Positions 14,335 through 15,788 of a DNA stretch of 15,788 nucleotides are shown in pieces. The notes beneath the pieces are model-generated. The model did not search any database and had not been told where the DNA came from. It saw only the letters and a list, made by a program, of their open reading frames with translations. The DNA comes from an uncultured Candidatus Udaeobacter sp. GTDB taxonomy: Bacteria; Verrucomicrobiota; Verrucomicrobiia; Chthoniobacterales; UBA10450. Each line of letters begins with the position of its first letter. Positions within the stretch are counted from its first letter, which is position 1. The position numbers were made by a program, and so were the translations under genes. The DNA lies in contig CATPAV010000111.1 in the NCBI GenBank assembly GCA_955652245.1, positions 1-15,788 on the forward strand, written 5' to 3'.

Positions 14335-15396
14335 CTAGTGGCCAGTTTGCAGCAAATAATCCGATTTATCCCAAAGATATTTTAATTGGATTTGCGTGGC
14401 ACGGATCGCGGAAGGCCCGGTGTCGGTCCTATTAACGATAACGAGATTATTCGTCCCGACTTTCAGGTTCGTGGTCGGCACAATTTTTTGCGCACGCAAC
14501 CAGCCGGTATATTGGAAATGCATTTGCCTTGCGAGCGATTGCATTTCGCCGCGGTAACCCGGATCGGCCAGTTCCGGCAATGCTAAAGAAACCGGCCCGA
14601 TGTTCTGGCCATTAAGATAAATCTCCGGCGCAGCATCAATCTGCGGATTCGCGATTTCGAAAGTGAGCAGCGCCGCAAGAGGCTGGGTCTCAATGCCAAA
14701 CTGAAAAGCGGCGCTTTCTTGAACGTTGGCGCTAATCCGGATTGGCTCTGCGGCAAGTGTTGCCGTGACCGTTCCGAAGTGCTCTTCGTCCTCAGTGGGC
14801 GAATGCAGCGGCGGCATCGAGGAAAAGGGTTCGGGGATCACGTCACGATGGTCAGCGTTCAGCGGATGAACCACATTGCTGCTCGTCATCCAATCGAGAT
14901 AGGCTGTTCGAACTGTTTTACCATCTCCCGCAACCTCGACATCGATGGACGAAGCACCCGTCATCGGAATCATCACCGAATCCGAGCTTGGCACGTTAAT
15001 TCCGGAGCCAAGTGCGCCTGAGCGCAACACATGGGTGCCGGATTCATCCCACGCGATCAACTCCGGCTGCTGACCTGGCTTGTCATCGAAGAACAGGCGG
15101 AAAAAGAGAACCTGATAATTTGTGCTAGGCGGCGTCACCCGGATACGAAAGACGCTCTTTGAACCGCCTGTCGATTGTGCGGGCAACAATGTGACTGCCT
15201 CCACCCAGCCCGGTGCGTTTTGCGTTCTCGAATTTGGAGACGTGTTTTGACGCAAATCCAGCCATGCGCTTTCCAGCGTTGCCTGTCCGGACTTCGCATC
15301 GCTCGAGGGTGGCAAAGCGTCGCTGAAAGCTTCCTGCGCCCAAACACGAGAAGTCACGCCAAATGACAACGCGAAAACGACGAAGCGAAGAAACAT
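14335..15396 (-). CDS. Unrecognised exported beta-rich protein between gspF and gspG
   Basis: 353 aa, unnamed. A clear signal peptide (FLRFVVFALSFGVTSRVWA, cut before QE) sends it out of the cytoplasm. The mature part has no Cys and few predicted helices. Residues about 60-185 form repeated strands (VFRIRVTPPS, YQVLFFRLFFDD, SVMIPMTG, SIDVEVAG, TAYLDWM), and 200-350 form a second beta domain. That domain contains EIYLNGQNIGPVSLALPEL and LKVGTNNLVIVN, a pattern seen in jelly-roll carbohydrate-binding domains (LNG ... LK.G.N.L.V). It starts 18 bases after gspF and ends about 66 bases before gspG, so it is very probably co-transcribed with them and could be a T2SS accessory protein or cargo. Function is not known. 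No Shine-Dalgarno is evident. Confidence 0.7.
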   Translation of the reverse strand: MFLRFVVFALSFGVTSRVWAQEAFSDALPPSSDAKSGQATLESAWLDLRQNTSPNSRTQNAPGWVEAVTLLPAQSTGGSKSVFRIRVTPPSTNYQVLFFRLFFDDKPGQQPELIAWDESGTHVLRSGALGSGINVPSSDSVMIPMTGASSIDVEVAGDGKTVRTAYLDWMTSSNVVHPLNADHRDVIPEPFSSMPPLHSPTEDEEHFGTVTATLAAEPIRISANVQESAAFQFGIETQPLAALLTFEIANPQIDAAPEIYLNGQNIGPVSLALPELADPGYRGEMQSLARQMHFQYTGWLRAQKIVPTTNLKVGTNNLVIVNRTDTGPSAIRATQIQLKYLWDKSDYLLQTGH

Positions 15397-15414
15397 CTGG
15401 TCGGCGAGATTATT

Positions 15415-15788
15415 TTAATGCGGCCGGAATTGCAAGCTATGTGTCATTTCAAATACCGCCGAAAGAATGCTGTAAACGACAAACCCAACCAGGACCGCGA
15501 TCACCACGATAATGACCGGCGGAATCAATTGCGAGATCACTGCAACCGTACGGTCAAGTTCGCGTTCATAGACATCTGCGATTGTTTGCATCGTCTCAGC
15601 GATATGTCCCGTCTGTTCTCCTACCGCCATCATGTCGGTAAGCAAATCTGGGAATAATCTTTGTTCCTGCAATGCGACGGATAATGTCGCTCCATCGATT
15701 ACGGCTCGACGGACCTCACCTAGCTTCAGTTCGAGAAATCGGTTGCCGGCAATTTCCGTTACGAGATCGAGCGCGCGAAGCAGGGGAA
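15415..15788 (-). CDS. gspF: Type II secretion inner-membrane protein GspF, C-terminal part
   Basis: Polytopic inner-membrane platform protein of the T2SS. Only the last about 124 codons are in the window. They translate as the second GspF domain: PLLRALDLVTEIAGNRFLEL, EVRRAVIDGATLSVAL, then LFPDLLTDMMAVGEQTGH near the middle. The matching helix IADVYERELDRTV and the final membrane segment VIIVVIAVLVGFVVYSILSAVFEMT follow. The MMAVGEQTG block is diagnostic of GspF/PilC. The 5' end lies beyond 15788, where gspE would be expected. It is followed 18 bases later by the 353-aa exported protein gene on the same strand. Confidence 0.9.
   Translation of the reverse strand, partial: PLLRALDLVTEIAGNRFLELKLGEVRRAVIDGATLSVALQEQRLFPDLLTDMMAVGEQTGHIAETMQTIADVYERELDRTVAVISQLIPPVIIVVIAVLVGFVVYSILSAVFEMTHSLQFRPH

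Noticed and set aside
1..15788. CRISPR array, tRNA, rRNA, transposase, toxin-antitoxin or defence genes
   Set aside because: No regularly spaced direct repeats, no cloverleaf-like or rRNA-like sequence and no matching protein motifs were seen on either strand.

Overview
The window looks like a chromosomal stretch from a soil-type member of the Verrucomicrobiota (Spartobacteria/Chthoniobacterales-like). This placement is an inference from overall protein style, moderate G+C, weak Shine-Dalgarno signals and short degenerate palindromic repeats between genes. No rRNA or other marker proves it. There are no tRNA, rRNA, CRISPR, insertion-sequence or phage genes, and most of the content is housekeeping or cell-envelope.

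Layout. (1) 1-1387, minus: 5' two-thirds of gyrB, running off the left edge. (2) 1600-3098, plus: psd and pssA, overlapping by ATGA, which make phosphatidylserine and convert it to phosphatidylethanolamine. (3) 3146-8499, all minus: FTR1-type iron permease, a truncated exported-protein remnant, a very large secreted Asp-box (BNR) beta-propeller protein, and a sugar-phosphate nucleotidyltransferase. (4) 8500-8927: a 428-base non-coding divergent region with palindromes. (5) 8928-13831, plus: a tight type II secretion (T2SS) gene run, gspH-gspI-gspJ-gspK-gspL-gspM, then a small exported protein that I suspect is the GspC/PilP-like piece. (6) 13855-15788, minus and convergent with (5): gspG, an unrecognised 353-aa exported beta-rich protein, and the 3' end of gspF running off the right edge.

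The T2SS genes form the main functional block. GspG is the major pseudopilin, GspH/I/J/K are the minor pseudopilins at the tip, and GspF/L/M form the inner-membrane platform. The secretin (gspD), ATPase (gspE) and prepilin peptidase are not in the window; gspE may lie just right of 15788. The system is split into two convergent transcription units.

The most interesting observations are these. gspL has clear coding sequence about 90 bases upstream of its first usual start codon, with a good Shine-Dalgarno facing an ATC. The gspI prepilin leader is largely made of an imperfect palindrome. Hairpins with GTTTTG-type loops lie just before the psd and gspK starts. A GTGAATAG-type repeat/hairpin motif occurs at the 3' ends of pssA and the BNR gene. 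A 353-aa exported protein is embedded between gspF and gspG. I did not find a clearly new multi-gene defence or mobile system.
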